From Tamlana sp038148895 (lineage in GTDB: Bacteria; Bacteroidota; Bacteroidia; Flavobacteriales; Flavobacteriaceae): 64,000 nucleotides of DNA. The position numbers and the translations under genes were made by a program. Location of the stretch: the NCBI GenBank assembly GCA_038148895.1, contig JBBVGQ010000008.1; one strand, 5' to 3'. A model generated the notes under the pieces. That model saw nothing but the letters and a program-made list of their open reading frames with translations. It was not told the DNA's origin and searched no databases. Below are positions 11,601 through 20,330 of this stretch, in pieces (positions within the stretch are counted from its first letter, which is position 1; each line of letters starts with the position of its first letter).

Positions 11601-14600
11601 TCTCCATCGTAGATTCTTTTCCATTTTAAGGGAATATTGTACTGCGTAGAAAGTGTTGTTTGTGCATTTACGCATAGCATATTGCCTGCACTTGACTGGA
11701 TTACAGGACTTTCCCCTGGATCTGAAATATTAATGGTTATTGTTCTTAAAATAGGGCATCCATTTGCAGAAGTTCCATCTTGATAAGTGTAGGTTCCTGC
11801 GGCCGTTAGGGTTTGTCCAACAAACTCATAGCTTTGACCCGCACAAATAGTCACTTCGGTAAAGGTTTCCTCGGTTTCCAATACTTCAATGGTAGTAGTA
11901 TCCGAAATGTCTCCGTTTTGATCTGGTATGGTATAGGTCAAGGTATATATTCCAGGCGGGGCGAGTGATGTATGGAAAACATTGGCCTGAACATACTCAC
12001 CAGACCAAACGCCTCCCGTTGGGCTACCATCTGGCAATGAAAAATCACTCGCTTTTTCACATAAATCATCCAGACTTGGTGCTGTAACAATAACCGTGTT
12101 GTCAATGATTGTGAAGCTGTCTTCGGCCGTTTCCGAACAATTATTTTCTTGATATTCATAAATCAAAGTATATGTTCCCGGCGATAATGCTGTGGGGTCA
12201 ATACTGGTAATTGTGGTTTCAGGGCTCGTATTGAAATAATAAGTTCCCCCTGTTGGTGTGCCCATATCGAGCGTAACTACGGAGTCGTCAATATTTAAAC
12301 TTTCAAAAGGTAAATTTAAAGATACTGTGGGAAGCGTTGTGACTGTAACGATTACTTCTTCCGTATTGGTACAGCCATCCGTATTCGATATATCTACCGA
12401 ATAGATTGTGGTTGTGGACGGCGTTACGGATATTTCTGAAGTTGTCTCTCCAGTACTCCAAAGATATGAGTTTCCTCCCGAAGCTGTTAACACAGTTGTT
12501 TCTCCCGAACAAATGGTAACATCCCCTGATATTGAAGTAATTGGTTGGGCAAAATGGGTTATGCTTTTTGAATTGTCGTCGTTTGTGTTGTCAATATCAT
12601 TGCCAATTATGGAGTAGGCGTTAATGTTATAGGTTTCTTCAGAAGAAAAATCGGTCGTTTGGGTAAAAGTATAGGTTGTGCTATTGCCCGATAGAAGATT
12701 AATGTTATTTACCGTTTCAATGATTGCAGCACCTCCATTAATGCTATAGGCCACATCTAGGCTGTTTATTGTAGGGTCTCCATAATTTGTGATTTCAACT
12801 GTAATACTTTCGCTTGAATTTAAATCGCAACTTGAATCTGGTGAAGTGATTGCCGATATGCCCACATCATAATTAAATGTGGTATTTTGTTGGGCCGTAT
12901 AACCGGGGGCTAAATAAAGTTCTCCATTTTCATTGATGGCGTATTCATAAAATGAAAAATAGTAGATGGTTGAAGGGTTTAAACCTGAAAGGGTAAAATT
13001 GTCTCCAAAGTCGTTGAAAACAACAAAGTTACCACTGCCCAATTCATCGCCGTTGCCAAATGTTGCACTGGCATTGTATGTGGTAAAATCGGCTGGTGCA
13101 GTATTAACGGCACTGCCTTCTCGAGCTATAACAAGTCTACGTGTTCCGTCACCTGGGGTAAAGCTTACATCAAATGAATTTAAATCTATATTTGCGAACT
13201 GGGCATTTGAAACCTGTACCGTTGGTCGGTCTCCGAAGGTTTCTAAAGCAAATTTATAACCAGGCCTTAAATAAAGTTTCGCATTACTGCCATTAAACTC
13301 AAACAATGCAAAGTGATAGTTTTGAGCTGATTGTAAATTGGTTATGTTAACGTTTGTACCTGTACCTGCGTAAAGCACATAATTGCCTGAACCGTTAATT
13401 TCATAAAAACCATTATAGAAACCTCCGGAATTTGCATTATAATTTGATAAATCTTCTGGTTCTACAGAAACAGGGCCATCTTGTCGACCAATTAAAAGTC
13501 TGTTGGAACCGTTCCCTTTAGTCCACGAAATATTGATGCTTGAAGTGCTTCTACTGCTTATAAAAGCGTTGCTCGATTGAACCGTAGGCGTACCCAAGGT
13601 AGCTTGGCTGGCCTCATAGGGTGGGTTTCCGTTGGTGTCGTTGCCGACTAGGTAAAAGGTCTCTGTGCCACTTCCGTTGTATTCGAAGACCTTGAAGAGN
13701 NNNNNNNNNNNNNNNNNNNNNNNNNNNNNNNNNNNNNNNNNNNNNNNNNNNNNNNNNNNNNNNNNNNNNNNNNNNNNNNNNNNNNNNNNNNNNNNTCCAC
13801 GTTGCTGAAGTTCATGAATGTGGTATTAAGAGTTGGGTATGCGGTAGTGCTCTGGCTTGCGGTGGCACCCGGTGTGGACACCGTGGAGGTAGAGGTGAGG
13901 TAGAGCCTTTCGTTCTCACCGTTATACTCAAACAGTGCAAAATGGTAGGTGGTGTTGGGCTTTAGGTTGTACACAATGTCACTTGTTCCCGCTCCTTCGT
14001 AAAGTGCATAATTGCCCGTTCCAATTTGGGTGGATGCCGTTCCGAAATTACTGCTGCTGCTGTAGTTTATACCGTTCTGTGGCTCTGCGTCCACAGCGCT
14101 GCCCTCTCTGGCGATTAGGATGCTTCCCTGTCCGTTACCCCTTGTCCAGCTCACGGTCATGCTCGTACCGATGATGTTGCTAAACTGTATGTCGCTGGCC
14201 TGTATGGTGGGTGGTGATAGTGTTGCCTGGCTGGCCTCATAAGGTGGGTTTCCGTTGGTGTCGTTGCCGACTAGGTAAAAGGTCTCTGTGCCACTTCCGT
14301 TGTATTCGAAGACCTTGAAGTAGTATGTTGTTTCTGGCTCTAGCCCATATACCCAGTTTCCGCCGTTGGTCCCGCTGTGCATGACGAACTCTCCCGGGGC
14401 GATCTCGTCACCGTTTCCAAAGGTTGTGCTTGCCGCATATGACGTTCCGTCCACGGGCACCGCGGTCACAGGGCTGCCTGCCCTGGCGATGATGAGCCTG
14501 TTCAGACCGTTTCCGAACCATGAAGAAGATATGTTTCGGTAGAACCTGTCTCCGTCCACGTTGCTGAAGTTCATGAATGTGGTATTAAGAGTTGGGTATG

Positions 14601-15411
14601 CGGTAGTGCTCTGGCTTGCGGTGGCACCCGGTACAGATACGGTAGAAGTAGAGGTGAGGTAGACCCTACCACTACTTCCATTATATTCAAAGAGTGCAAA
14701 ATGGTAGGTTGTGTTTGCTTTGAGGTTGTAAACGGCGTCACTGGTGCCTGCTCCTTCATAAAGGGCATAGTTTCCAGTTCCAATTTGAGTGGATCCTGTG
14801 CCGAAGTTGCTACTGCTACTATAGTTTATTAAATCCTCTGGCTCTATGTCAACAGCACTTCCTTCTTTGGCTATAAGAATACAGCCTTGACCGTTCCCCC
14901 TTGTCCAGCTCACGGTCATGCTACTGCCCAGTATATTGCTAAACTGTATATTGCTTGCTTGAATTGTAGGTGGAGATAACGTTTGGCTACTGGCTTCAAG
15001 AAAACTACTAGTAAGGTATTCGGTAGTGAAGTCTGTTCCGTTGTATTCAAAAATTTTAAAATAATAGGTTGTTTCAGGTATTAAACCTTCTATGTATAAA
15101 TATGAATAACCTGTACCATCATAAACTACAAATTCACCTTGCGCCAATTCATTTCCCAGCCCAAATGCACCGGCGGTGTAATCTGCACCGTCAGTTGGTA
15201 TAGCAGTTACAGGAGATAATGCCTTAGCAACTATAATGCGTTTGGCTCCATCTCCTGGGGTGAAACTTACCCTAATTCTATTACCATCGGTTTCTACAAC
15301 CGAAAAATTTGTAGAAGGCGTTGTGGGTGCTTGTGAATATCCTAGAAACGAACATAGTACTAAGAAAAATAAAGTAGCATATTGTTTCATTTGCTGGTTG
15401 GCTGGTATCAT
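2678..15411 (-). CDS. Giant T9SS-secreted multidomain adhesin-like protein, interrupted by an assembly gap
   Basis: One gene, although N bases (13700-13795) break its frame. The start is ATG at 15411, or more likely the in-frame ATG at 15390, which begins the signal peptide MKQYATLFFLVLCSFLGYSQ. Before the gap lie FN3-like domains in 253-residue double units. The same repeat continues in another frame on the far side, open from 13699, so an apparent start at 13597 is only an in-frame TTG. Restoring 232 missing bases gives about 4289 residues. Domains by position: more FN3-like repeats (about 12900-13600), Ig/PKD-like segments (about 11000-12700), a string of CARDB-type repeats (about 8250-10985), a collagen-like Gly-Pro stretch (about 6290-6470), MopE-type acidic DxDxDG/CxGDCND repeats suggesting Ca binding (about 5760-6250), an Asn-Pro low-complexity linker (about 5520-5610), two InlB-type B-repeats (about 3850-4260), a SprB-like repeat (about 3660-3830), HYR-like modules, and a type A T9SS sorting domain with KLYPNPVKEKLTI (about 2678-2920). 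Likely cell-surface or released; ligand unknown. Confidence 0.88.
13612..14993 (-). repeat. 759-bp long direct repeat inside the giant T9SS gene
   Basis: Positions 13796-13873 are identical to 14555-14632 (offset 759). Positions 13612-13698 are nearly identical to 14235-14321, where the apparent offset is only 623 because the N gap is too short. A stretch at 14141 recurs at 14900, again offset 759. The unit encodes 253 residues, two FN3-like domains. The repeat core is strongly GC-rich compared with its flanks. Confidence 0.92.
13700..13795. other. Assembly gap (96 N) inside a long repeat
   Basis: 96 undetermined bases. From the 759-bp repeat period the missing sequence should be 232 bp, or 232 plus multiples of 759 if copies were collapsed. 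232 is also the length class (1 mod 3) needed to put the two reading frames together. Confidence 0.97.
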
Positions 15412-15520
15412 GACGTTGATTAATTACGTTAGTTATTCATTTTTATGAGCCAAACAAAAGGGATCAAAATGGTAGGGAAGGGGCTTGTTTAATTTTTAAT
15501 TGCGATACTTGATTTCCTAT

Positions 15521-16255
15521 TTAAAGCGTTTTGCCTTCTGAGAAAATAAATTTTGTTTCTTTAGGAATCTTATCTACGGTTTGCATTTTGAACTTTAGCG
15601 GCCTTACATGACCCTCTTGATCTGTGTACACTTCTTCAACTTCAATTTTAACAATATTCCATCCTTTTTTTAAATCGATATCATAATTATGGACTATGTC
15701 AAAAGTATTTTTCATATCCAGCGTATAGGTTTTGGTCTTACAAATACCTTTTACTGATGCAACTTCGGGCACATAATAAAAATCTATATAGTAGCCAGTT
15801 ACAAAATCTTTTTTTCCATATGAAAAGAAGCTTTCGCTAAAAGCTTTGGAACTAGCTAGCCTTAATTTGCCAATCGGTTTTTTGTCTTTTATAATGCCGA
15901 TAAAGAAATTTCCTTGCATGGTTACAGATTCCAATTCCAAGTCACCATTGGTTGTTTTAACCTCTTCGGAGTCACAATAAAAAGCTTCATGAACAGAATT
16001 GTTCTTAATTCTAAGCTCCTGGCTTTCGGCATTGGCTTTGTTTTGTGATTCTGTAACTTCTGAAGCCATATCGTCTTCCAACTCTATAGTGAACTTACCA
16101 TTAGCTTTAATAGTGCCAATGGCTTTTGGTTCTCGAACTGGTAAAATAAACTCTGCCTCACCACTTTGGTAATTGTCTATTTTACCTTTTATGGTTTGCT
16201 GTGCTATAGCCGAATTAATTAGGAACAATGTGATATATAAGGGTATTTTATTCAT
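15521..16255 (-). CDS. Exported protein of unknown function
   Basis: I do not recognise a family. The 244-residue product starts with a signal peptide (about residues 1-18, hydrophobic core LYITLFLINSAIA, cut before QQTIKG). The remainder is mixed beta-rich and acidic, with no transmembrane helix and no T9SS C-terminal domain. It could therefore be periplasmic or attached to the outer membrane. It lies third after the YLPGDQ-repeat gene in a row of small exported proteins, 44 nt after its upstream neighbour on the same strand, and it precedes the giant T9SS gene. The shared direction suggests common transcription and a cell-envelope role, but that is inference. Confidence 0.75.
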   Translation of the reverse strand: MNKIPLYITLFLINSAIAQQTIKGKIDNYQSGEAEFILPVREPKAIGTIKANGKFTIELEDDMASEVTESQNKANAESQELRIKNNSVHEAFYCDSEEVKTTNGDLELESVTMQGNFFIGIIKDKKPIGKLRLASSKAFSESFFSYGKKDFVTGYYIDFYYVPEVASVKGICKTKTYTLDMKNTFDIVHNYDIDLKKGWNIVKIEVEEVYTDQEGHVRPLKFKMQTVDKIPKETKFIFSEGKTL

Positions 16256-16299
16256 ACATGTCTTGTGTTAATCAATTAATGGGTTAAGTTTATTATAGC

Positions 16300-17220
16300 T
16301 TAAAATCCCATAGATTGATACTCTTTGGTGTTTATTACAGTTTTCTTTTTTTCCAGACTCTGAGCTGTCATGGTAAAATTTTGTTTTTTCTTCTTTTTAT
16401 GCTTAAAATCCATTTCCATTATAAGCGCTTCTTCCTTTAATACTTGAAGCAATGCAGGATCAAAACCTTTAGGTGTGCTTTTTGAGTTTTCAAATAAGGC
16501 CCTGAAGTTTATGGGGGCATCTAGAGTAAAATAAATGGTACCAATATAATCGGCATCTTCAATTTCAATACCGTAGCATTCATAGCCTAATATTTTTTTG
16601 GTGCCAATTTCTTTATAGCTGAATTTATTCTCTTTTTCATTTTTCATGAGGTCGTTAGGATGTTTGCTGATCATCGCCATTTTTTGACCATTTGCGTTCA
16701 TAAATGTTGCAGAGGTTTCTGTTTCAGAATCGACCACAATGCACATAAATTCCATTTGTTGGTACTCCTTACTGGACATTTGCATACCAAAGTAGCTGGC
16801 ATCCGGTTTGATGAGATAATCCATGTTCATCTCTTCATTTTCTGAAGTTCTCATAATGGTTTTAAACTCCCAATCAAAGGCATAAGTATCTGGTAAATTT
16901 TTTGCAGCATTTTTACCGGAACCCATCAAAGGGTTCATATTTGGTGATTGGGTTCTTGATGTGTTACTACTTGATGACGTGTTGCTTGTTTGATTGGTGG
17001 TGCTGGAAGTATTTTCTTTATTTTCCTCGTCTTGGTTTCCTTCTGTAACATCATCAATTGTTTTTTCTGTTTTTTGACTGACCACTTCGTCCGTTTTTCT
17101 TAAAACAGTTCGTTCCGCTGCCTGTTCCGCTTTCTTTTTTAATTTTTTAAGAAATTGAGCTTCAGCATTAAATGTTAAACCCAGGGCAATAAGAATGAAT
17201 AAAAAATATTTTGTTTTCAT
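16300..17220 (-). CDS. Exported protein, DUF4412-like
   Basis: 306 residues. A signal peptide (residues 1-21, ending NAEA) is followed by a Lys/Glu-rich helical stretch (about 22-60) and a Ser/Thr/Asn-rich linker (about 65-95). The globular part has features I associate with DUF4412-type proteins: repeated short beta strands and a late GYECYGIEIED segment. Function unknown. The upstream gene starts its mature region with a similar LLDKLKQRAKER-type charged helix, so the two may be distant paralogues. Only 6 nt separate them, which supports an operon. The DUF4412 assignment is from memory of the pattern and is moderate. Confidence 0.7.
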   Translation of the reverse strand: MKTKYFLFILIALGLTFNAEAQFLKKLKKKAEQAAERTVLRKTDEVVSQKTEKTIDDVTEGNQDEENKENTSSTTNQTSNTSSSSNTSRTQSPNMNPLMGSGKNAAKNLPDTYAFDWEFKTIMRTSENEEMNMDYLIKPDASYFGMQMSSKEYQQMEFMCIVVDSETETSATFMNANGQKMAMISKHPNDLMKNEKENKFSYKEIGTKKILGYECYGIEIEDADYIGTIYFTLDAPINFRALFENSKSTPKGFDPALLQVLKEEALIMEMDFKHKKKKKQNFTMTAQSLEKKKTVINTKEYQSMGF

Positions 17221-17226
17221 GATTAC

Positions 17227-18111
17227 TTAGTTTTTTTTATTATCAGTTTTATTATACTTCCATGGTTCCAATCCTTTTTCTATCGGGAGTATTTTTCCCA
17301 AAGGACCAGGTATAATGGATTGTTCTTCGGCTTCTGGAATGCTTACTTTGCAGTCCTGATAAGTGAATACAAACTTACCTTTGGGTTCGTCCTTAAGTTC
17401 TGGGCTATTGGAATTGATATATAATTCGTTCAATCTGCCTTGGCCATCAAACTGGATATAGCTCTCCGGATAATCTGGAAAATTATAGTTAAAGCGGATG
17501 CAATCATTTGCGCCATTGCATGTTGTTTTTTGAGCGGAATAGGATTCATTGTTTTCAAAATGCGCTGGTTTGTAGATAAAAGCAAGTTCAAGAATTAAAA
17601 AATTAAGACCTGAGCCAACGTCTTCCAACGCCTTAAATGCTTCAAAATAGGGTTCATGGGGCAATTTATATGCTTGTGTGGTTATACCAGCAGTCATAAA
17701 ACCCATAGAACTGGTTGGCAAGAGTTTCATTGTGGAATAATGCCCTTTATCTTTATCATAGGCGTAGAATTTACCTTTGTCATCATGATAAAGCGGGTAG
17801 GCATTGCCAACTTGTTCTGTACGCATGGCAATAGTTTCAGAATCAAAATAAGCCGTTTGTACCAGTTGCCCATCATTAAAAAGTTTCATGATAACGTCTT
17901 TGTTGTAAAAGTCGTTTGCCGAGTTGAGAACGAGTTCTTCTTCTTCATTGGAGATGGTTCTGTTCACAGCATTATCTGTGCTGTCAAACGAAACTTCCCT
18001 CGTTTCCAAACCACGTTCTTTGGCGCGTTGCTTTAGTTTATCGAGCAGTTGGGCATGGGCTTGAAACCCAATAAAAAAGAGAAGTGATATTAATGTTAAG
18101 TTAGGTTTCAT
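17227..18111 (-). CDS. Exported protein of unknown function, paralogue-like to its downstream neighbour
   Basis: 294 residues with a signal peptide (about 1-20, cut after QAHA). A charged helix LLDKLKQRAKERG follows, resembling the FLKKLKKKAEQAAER start of the next gene's mature protein. The rest is predicted soluble with no membrane helix; two Cys residues (CNGANDC) could form a disulfide in the periplasm. It starts 2 nt after the stop of the YLPGDQ-repeat gene, so the pair is very likely co-transcribed. No function can be named. Confidence 0.72.
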   Translation of the reverse strand: MKPNLTLISLLFFIGFQAHAQLLDKLKQRAKERGLETREVSFDSTDNAVNRTISNEEEELVLNSANDFYNKDVIMKLFNDGQLVQTAYFDSETIAMRTEQVGNAYPLYHDDKGKFYAYDKDKGHYSTMKLLPTSSMGFMTAGITTQAYKLPHEPYFEAFKALEDVGSGLNFLILELAFIYKPAHFENNESYSAQKTTCNGANDCIRFNYNFPDYPESYIQFDGQGRLNELYINSNSPELKDEPKGKFVFTYQDCKVSIPEAEEQSIIPGPLGKILPIEKGLEPWKYNKTDNKKN

Positions 18112-18113
18112 GC

Positions 18114-19301
18114 TTATTCTACTTTTAGTAGCACTTTATTTTCTTCGATAGCTATTACCTTGGTCTTTGCAACTCTCATATTGAACTGCTCACCTAGACG
18201 AAATTTGTCTCCTGTTATGTACTGGTCTCCTGGTAAGTATTGGTCCCCCGGCAGATATTGGTCCCCCGGCAGATATTGGTCCCCTGGCAGATATTGGTCT
18301 CCTGGCAGATATTGGTCTCCCGGCAGATATTGGTCTCCCGGCAGATATTGGTCTCCCGGTAGATATTGATCTCCAGGTAAGTATTGGTCTCCCGGTAAAT
18401 ATTGATCACCTGGCAGGTATTCCTTAATGGTATTGAATGACATTACGGAATTTTTTACAGGTTGCAGAATGTAAGCGCCATAGAGTACGCCCAAATAAAA
18501 TTTACTATTGGGGTATTTTTTGGCTACAAGATCAGGGTCTTGCATGGATTCAAATAATTGTATATTCTGTACTTGATTATTTTCTTGGTCAACTATTAAG
18601 ACAACTTTGGTTCCAGCATTTGCCGAATTTGAACTTTTAAGCCCTTTAATGTGGATATTTTTTATGGCACGAGTATAATCTCTTTCAAATTGGTTGTATG
18701 CACCTTCTATTGAAACCATTTTAGGTGTTAATTTTACTCTAGGCATATTCAAGACTTGAATGCCGTCAATAGAAACTTTAAAAGAGCCTTTATTATAGCT
18801 TATTGAAATTAAGCGCCATAAGGGTTCTTTGCCCTCTAAAGCAATAATGCTTTCGTCGTATTTTTCTTTTCTCGCTTTGGGGTCGTAAACGGTTTGGTTT
18901 ATTGATGCTCTGTACCTGTAAATGGTTAATGGAAATGTTACCACTTTACCAATATCTGTTTTTTCTTCACCTACATGATGACCATCCCAAAATCGTATAT
19001 TGTAATATTGATAGGAGATTGACTTTTCTACCTCGTCAAAAAATGCTTCAAATTCTACCGTAAAGGAATCAGATAAATAGTCATTGGTATTTAATAAAGG
19101 TTTGATAATACCTTTATTGCCCAAATAAATTACTTTTTCACCTTGAAAGGTTGCTATCTGTGCAGTGCCCTTTATTAAGTCCCATTTGGCAGGGAACTCA
19201 CCGTCCGTTTCGTTGCTTGGCCTGTCATTAAAAGATTGTGAATGACAAAGCCCTAAAAGCAGAAAAAATAAAATTAAAGTTAAAGAGTGTTTTGTTTTCA
19301 T
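18114..19301 (-). CDS. Exported LamG-like protein with eleven YLPGDQ hexapeptide repeats
   Basis: 395 residues. Signal peptide 1-21 (LILFFLLLGLCHSQ). The mature start (SFNDRPSNETDGEFPAKWD) and the following about 190 residues resemble the LamG-like/concanavalin-type domain found at the N-terminus of some Bacteroidota OmpA-family proteins; the OmpA domain itself is absent. Around residues 294-360 there are eleven exact YLPGDQ repeats, then degenerate YITGDK and FRLGEQ copies, and a short C-terminal tail. The repeats are 18-bp DNA units whose differences are all silent. First gene of a minus-strand run of exported proteins. Surface or envelope location is likely; ligand and function are unknown. 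Confidence 0.8.
   Translation of the reverse strand: MKTKHSLTLILFFLLLGLCHSQSFNDRPSNETDGEFPAKWDLIKGTAQIATFQGEKVIYLGNKGIIKPLLNTNDYLSDSFTVEFEAFFDEVEKSISYQYYNIRFWDGHHVGEEKTDIGKVVTFPLTIYRYRASINQTVYDPKARKEKYDESIIALEGKEPLWRLISISYNKGSFKVSIDGIQVLNMPRVKLTPKMVSIEGAYNQFERDYTRAIKNIHIKGLKSSNSANAGTKVVLIVDQENNQVQNIQLFESMQDPDLVAKKYPNSKFYLGVLYGAYILQPVKNSVMSFNTIKEYLPGDQYLPGDQYLPGDQYLPGDQYLPGDQYLPGDQYLPGDQYLPGDQYLPGDQYLPGDQYLPGDQYITGDKFRLGEQFNMRVAKTKVIAIEENKVLLKVE
18223..18420 (-). repeat. 18-bp tandem repeat, 11 units
   Basis: Eleven head-to-tail 18-bp units, each encoding YLPGDQ on the minus strand. Two degenerate units extend to 18187. Variants occur at third codon positions or in synonymous Leu codons (for example CCG/CCA/CCT, GAC/GAT, CTG/TTA), so every unit gives the same peptide. 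Confidence 0.97.
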
Positions 19302-19595
19302 TGCGAGAGATTATGTGAATTTGCCCTACCACATAAAACTAACCCGAAATAATATACACCCATAGAACATATGTTTCAAAGTATGCCATATATGTAACAT
19401 GTCAGTAAAAAAGTTCGCTATTATTGCCTTAAGTGCTTTTTAAGGACTGAACAGTGTTTTTGAAAAATGGAATTTTATCGAATTGAATTTAAACCGTTAT
19501 TAGTTTTCAATTTTGGAAAATATGTAAGGAAGCAAATAAAGAAAGACTAATAGCAGATTGGTTTTAATAAAATAATTTTACCTATTTTAGTTTAC
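19302..19595. other. Divergent intergenic region with short palindromes
   Basis: 294 bp between the start of the YLPGDQ-repeat gene (minus) and the DinB-like gene (plus). It holds a perfect palindrome AACATATGTT at 19366-19375, a related CATATATG about 15 nt further, and an imperfect CCTTAAG...TTAAGG hairpin near 19430. These could be operator sites. I see no clear TAnnTTTG promoter for either gene. Confidence 0.35.
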
Positions 19596-20096
19596 ATGAA
19601 GATAATCATCCAATCTACTTTAAAAACACTTCAAAAATCCCAGGTTATTCTTAACTCTTTATCCAATGCCCAATTGTGCGATGTTTCAGTGCCACCTTAC
19701 CACTCAAGTATTGGTACACACATTAGGCATATTTTAGATTTTTATGATTGCATATTCAAGGTCAATTCTGAAGCTAAAATTGATTTAACGGCCAGAATTA
19801 GAAATAAGGATGTAGAGTCAGACTGCACTTGTGCGCAAGATTATTTAAAATCTATAATACACAAGTTGAATAATGCGCCGTTTAATTTGACGGATACTAT
19901 TTTGGTTATTGATGATTTAGGCCTAGGGAAAACAGAAATCCCCTATACCTACGGTTCTCTTTTAGCCCAAGCCAATAGCCATACCATACACCACTACGCC
20001 ATCATTAACTATATTTTTGATAGTCTGGGGATTAAAGTAAATGATTCTGAATTTGGCTTTAACCCAACAACGCCAACACAAACTACCGTTGGATAG
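19596..20096 (+). CDS. DinB-like four-helix-bundle protein
   Basis: 166 residues, predicted cytosolic and helical. HIRHILDFYD near the N-terminus and SHTIHHYAIINY near the C-terminus supply His residues placed like the metal-binding triad of the DinB/YfiT superfamily. The length fits that superfamily. The reaction is not known; relatives include thiol transferases and uncharacterised stress proteins. It is the only plus-strand gene in this stretch, convergent with the DUF6095 gene, whose stop is 3 nt away. Family assignment is moderate and substrate unknown. Confidence 0.7.
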   Translation: MKIIIQSTLKTLQKSQVILNSLSNAQLCDVSVPPYHSSIGTHIRHILDFYDCIFKVNSEAKIDLTARIRNKDVESDCTCAQDYLKSIIHKLNNAPFNLTDTILVIDDLGLGKTEIPYTYGSLLAQANSHTIHHYAIINYIFDSLGIKVNDSEFGFNPTTPTQTTVG

Positions 20097-20099
20097 AAC

Positions 20100-20330
20100 T
20101 TATTTGTTTTTGAACATGCTGCTCATAATGAGCCTTATGCCTTTAAAAATTAGAAAAACAGCCATAGCGCATATTAAACAGCCAACAATTAACATAGGTG
20201 TGTACAATGAATTTTCGGGTTGGCTAAACGCAAAGCTTAACATGATGGGCCCAATAAAAAGGCTGAGTACTGCAAAAATTAAGGTTTTTATGCCTTTAAA
20301 AAGAATGACTTTATCTGTTTTATTTTCCAT
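20100..20330 (-). CDS. Small two-helix membrane protein, DUF6095-like
   Basis: 76 residues with two predicted membrane helices (about 15-33, TLIFAVLSLFIGPIMLSF, and about 46-65, MLIVGCLICAMAVFLIF) and charged ends. It resembles the flavobacterial DUF6095 family. Its start overlaps the 3' end of murQ by 11 nt on the same strand, suggesting translational coupling. Function unknown. Confidence 0.75.
   Translation of the reverse strand: MENKTDKVILFKGIKTLIFAVLSLFIGPIMLSFAFSQPENSLYTPMLIVGCLICAMAVFLIFKGIRLIMSSMFKNK

Noticed and set aside
13935..14174. Plus-strand frame of 79 codons within the FN3 repeat
   Set aside because: It is antisense to the GC-rich repeat. GC-rich DNA has few stop codons, so such frames are expected.
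18160..18409. Other-frame peptides over the 18-bp repeat (periodic WSPGRY and similar)
   Set aside because: They follow trivially from an in-phase 18-bp period. Only the YLPGDQ frame has silent variation, a signal peptide and a full gene.
18223..18420. CRISPR-like array
   Set aside because: The repeats are contiguous without spacers and lie in frame in a gene.
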